The position numbers were made by a program, and so were the translations under genes. Of a stretch of DNA of 6,206 nt, positions 5,905 to 6,206 are shown piece after piece (positions within the stretch are counted from its first letter, which is position 1; each line of letters starts with the position of its first letter). The stretch comes from Gemmatimonadota bacterium (lineage in GTDB: Bacteria > Gemmatimonadota > Gemmatimonadetes > Longimicrobiales > RSA9): NCBI GenBank assembly GCA_019689775.1, contig JADGGV010000256.1, forward strand, positions 1-6,206. The letters run 5' to 3'. Below the pieces are notes generated by a model that did not search any database, had not been told where the DNA came from, and saw nothing but the letters and a program-made list of their open reading frames with translations.

Positions 5905-6129
5905 ATGCTGAAGATGTCGCCCGCGCCCGCGGTGCCGATCAAGGCGAGGTGCGCGTGCAGCACGTCACGGACGTTGCCGGTGTGGCTGGTGAGCGACACG
6001 CTGAAGCTGCTGCGCGAGCGGCTGGCCGGCGTGCTCCATCCGGACCAGCCGGTGCTGACCTACCGTTGCCGGTCGTGCAAGCAGATCATCGCGCTGAAGG
6101 CGCGCGACCTGTTCCTCACGACGGATTGA
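5905..6129 (+). CDS. Small CxC...CxxC zinc-ribbon-like protein, function unknown
   Basis: The product is 74 residues starting at ATG (MLKMSPAP...). It carries two cysteine pairs, C16-A-C18 and C55-R-S-C58, 36 residues apart, the latter in the context YRCRSCKQIIALKARDLF. This resembles the CxxC knuckle of small zinc ribbons, such as Com-like or regulatory zinc-ribbon proteins. A single zinc bound by the four cysteines would be the simplest reading. Residues 27-44 between the pairs look helical (a leucine- and arginine-rich LKLLRERLAGVL). There is no signal peptide or membrane segment, so it should be cytoplasmic. A nucleic-acid or protein-binding role is plausible for small zinc ribbons but is inference here. 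It stands alone in the window with a very strong ribosome site, which suggests high translation. I cannot name a family. Confidence 0.75.
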   Translation: MLKMSPAPAVPIKARCACSTSRTLPVWLVSDTLKLLRERLAGVLHPDQPVLTYRCRSCKQIIALKARDLFLTTD

Positions 6130-6180
6130 CCCCCGGCCGGGGTGCCGGCGTGCCCGCTCGCCGCAGGCGCGCCCGGGGGT
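6129..6180 (+). terminator. Possible weak terminator or stem-loop after the zinc-ribbon gene
   Basis: ACCCCCGG (6129-6136) is the exact reverse complement of CCGGGGGT (6173-6180), enclosing a GC-rich interior. The left arm is also part of a local 12-bp palindrome, CCCCGGCCGGGG (6131-6142). There is no T tract after the right arm (CTCGTATACA follows), so an intrinsic terminator is only weakly supported. The AT-richer GTATACACAACTA at 6184-6196 could be part of the next gene's promoter, but no -35 box pairs with it. Confidence 0.22.
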
Positions 6181-6206
6181 CTCGTATACACAACTACGGG
6201 CCCCCG

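Noticed and set aside
5712..5999. Minus-strand open frame of 95 codons opposite the zinc-ribbon gene
   Set aside because: It overlaps the better-supported gene antisense, and its sequence shows no domain or signal.
6185..6190. TATACA as a -10 promoter box
   Set aside because: No recognisable -35 element lies 16-18 bp upstream, and the downstream gene is outside the window.

Overview
This is a very GC-rich (roughly 70-75% by eye), gene-dense bacterial window. GTG and TTG starts, 4-base stop/start overlaps and the style of the hypothetical proteins suggest an environmental lineage such as Gemmatimonadota. No rRNA or other phylogenetic marker is present, so that assignment is an inference.

Left part (1-2842, + strand): a tightly coupled three-gene cassette. 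First comes an unrecognised protein with an HEREH zinc-protease-like signature, probably running in from the left edge. Next is a small lipoprotein that starts at a TTG overlapping the previous stop (TTGA). Last is a PepP-type Xaa-Pro aminopeptidase (peptidase M24) whose GTG start overlaps the lipoprotein stop (GTGA). The aminopeptidase is full length and keeps four of the five canonical metal ligands. The first aspartate is replaced by alanine (A259), so it may be inactive or altered.

Middle (2933-5230, + strand): a 765-residue soluble sensor histidine kinase, GAF-PAS-coiled coil-GAF-HisKA-HATPase_c, with all catalytic boxes intact. No response regulator lies in the window. Its PAS domain has a histidine that aligns with the FixL haem ligand, but a second FixL distal-pocket residue is not conserved. 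A perfect tandem 8-bp repeat sits just ahead of its start.

Right part: a 66-residue single-pass membrane protein on the minus strand (5246-5446) converges on the kinase with a 15-bp gap. A non-coding stretch of about 460 bp follows, rich in inverted repeats. Then comes a 74-residue CxC...CxxC zinc-ribbon-like protein (5905-6129, +) with a full AAGGAGG ribosome binding site abutted by consecutive potential hairpins. The last 77 bp carry no gene, only a weak terminator-like inverted repeat and a small AT-rich patch.

No mobile element, CRISPR array, tRNA or rRNA was seen. The genes are mostly recognisable chromosomal housekeeping or signalling types. The points most worth checking are the missing metal ligand in PepP, the HEREH protein coupled to it, and the structured leader of the zinc-ribbon gene.
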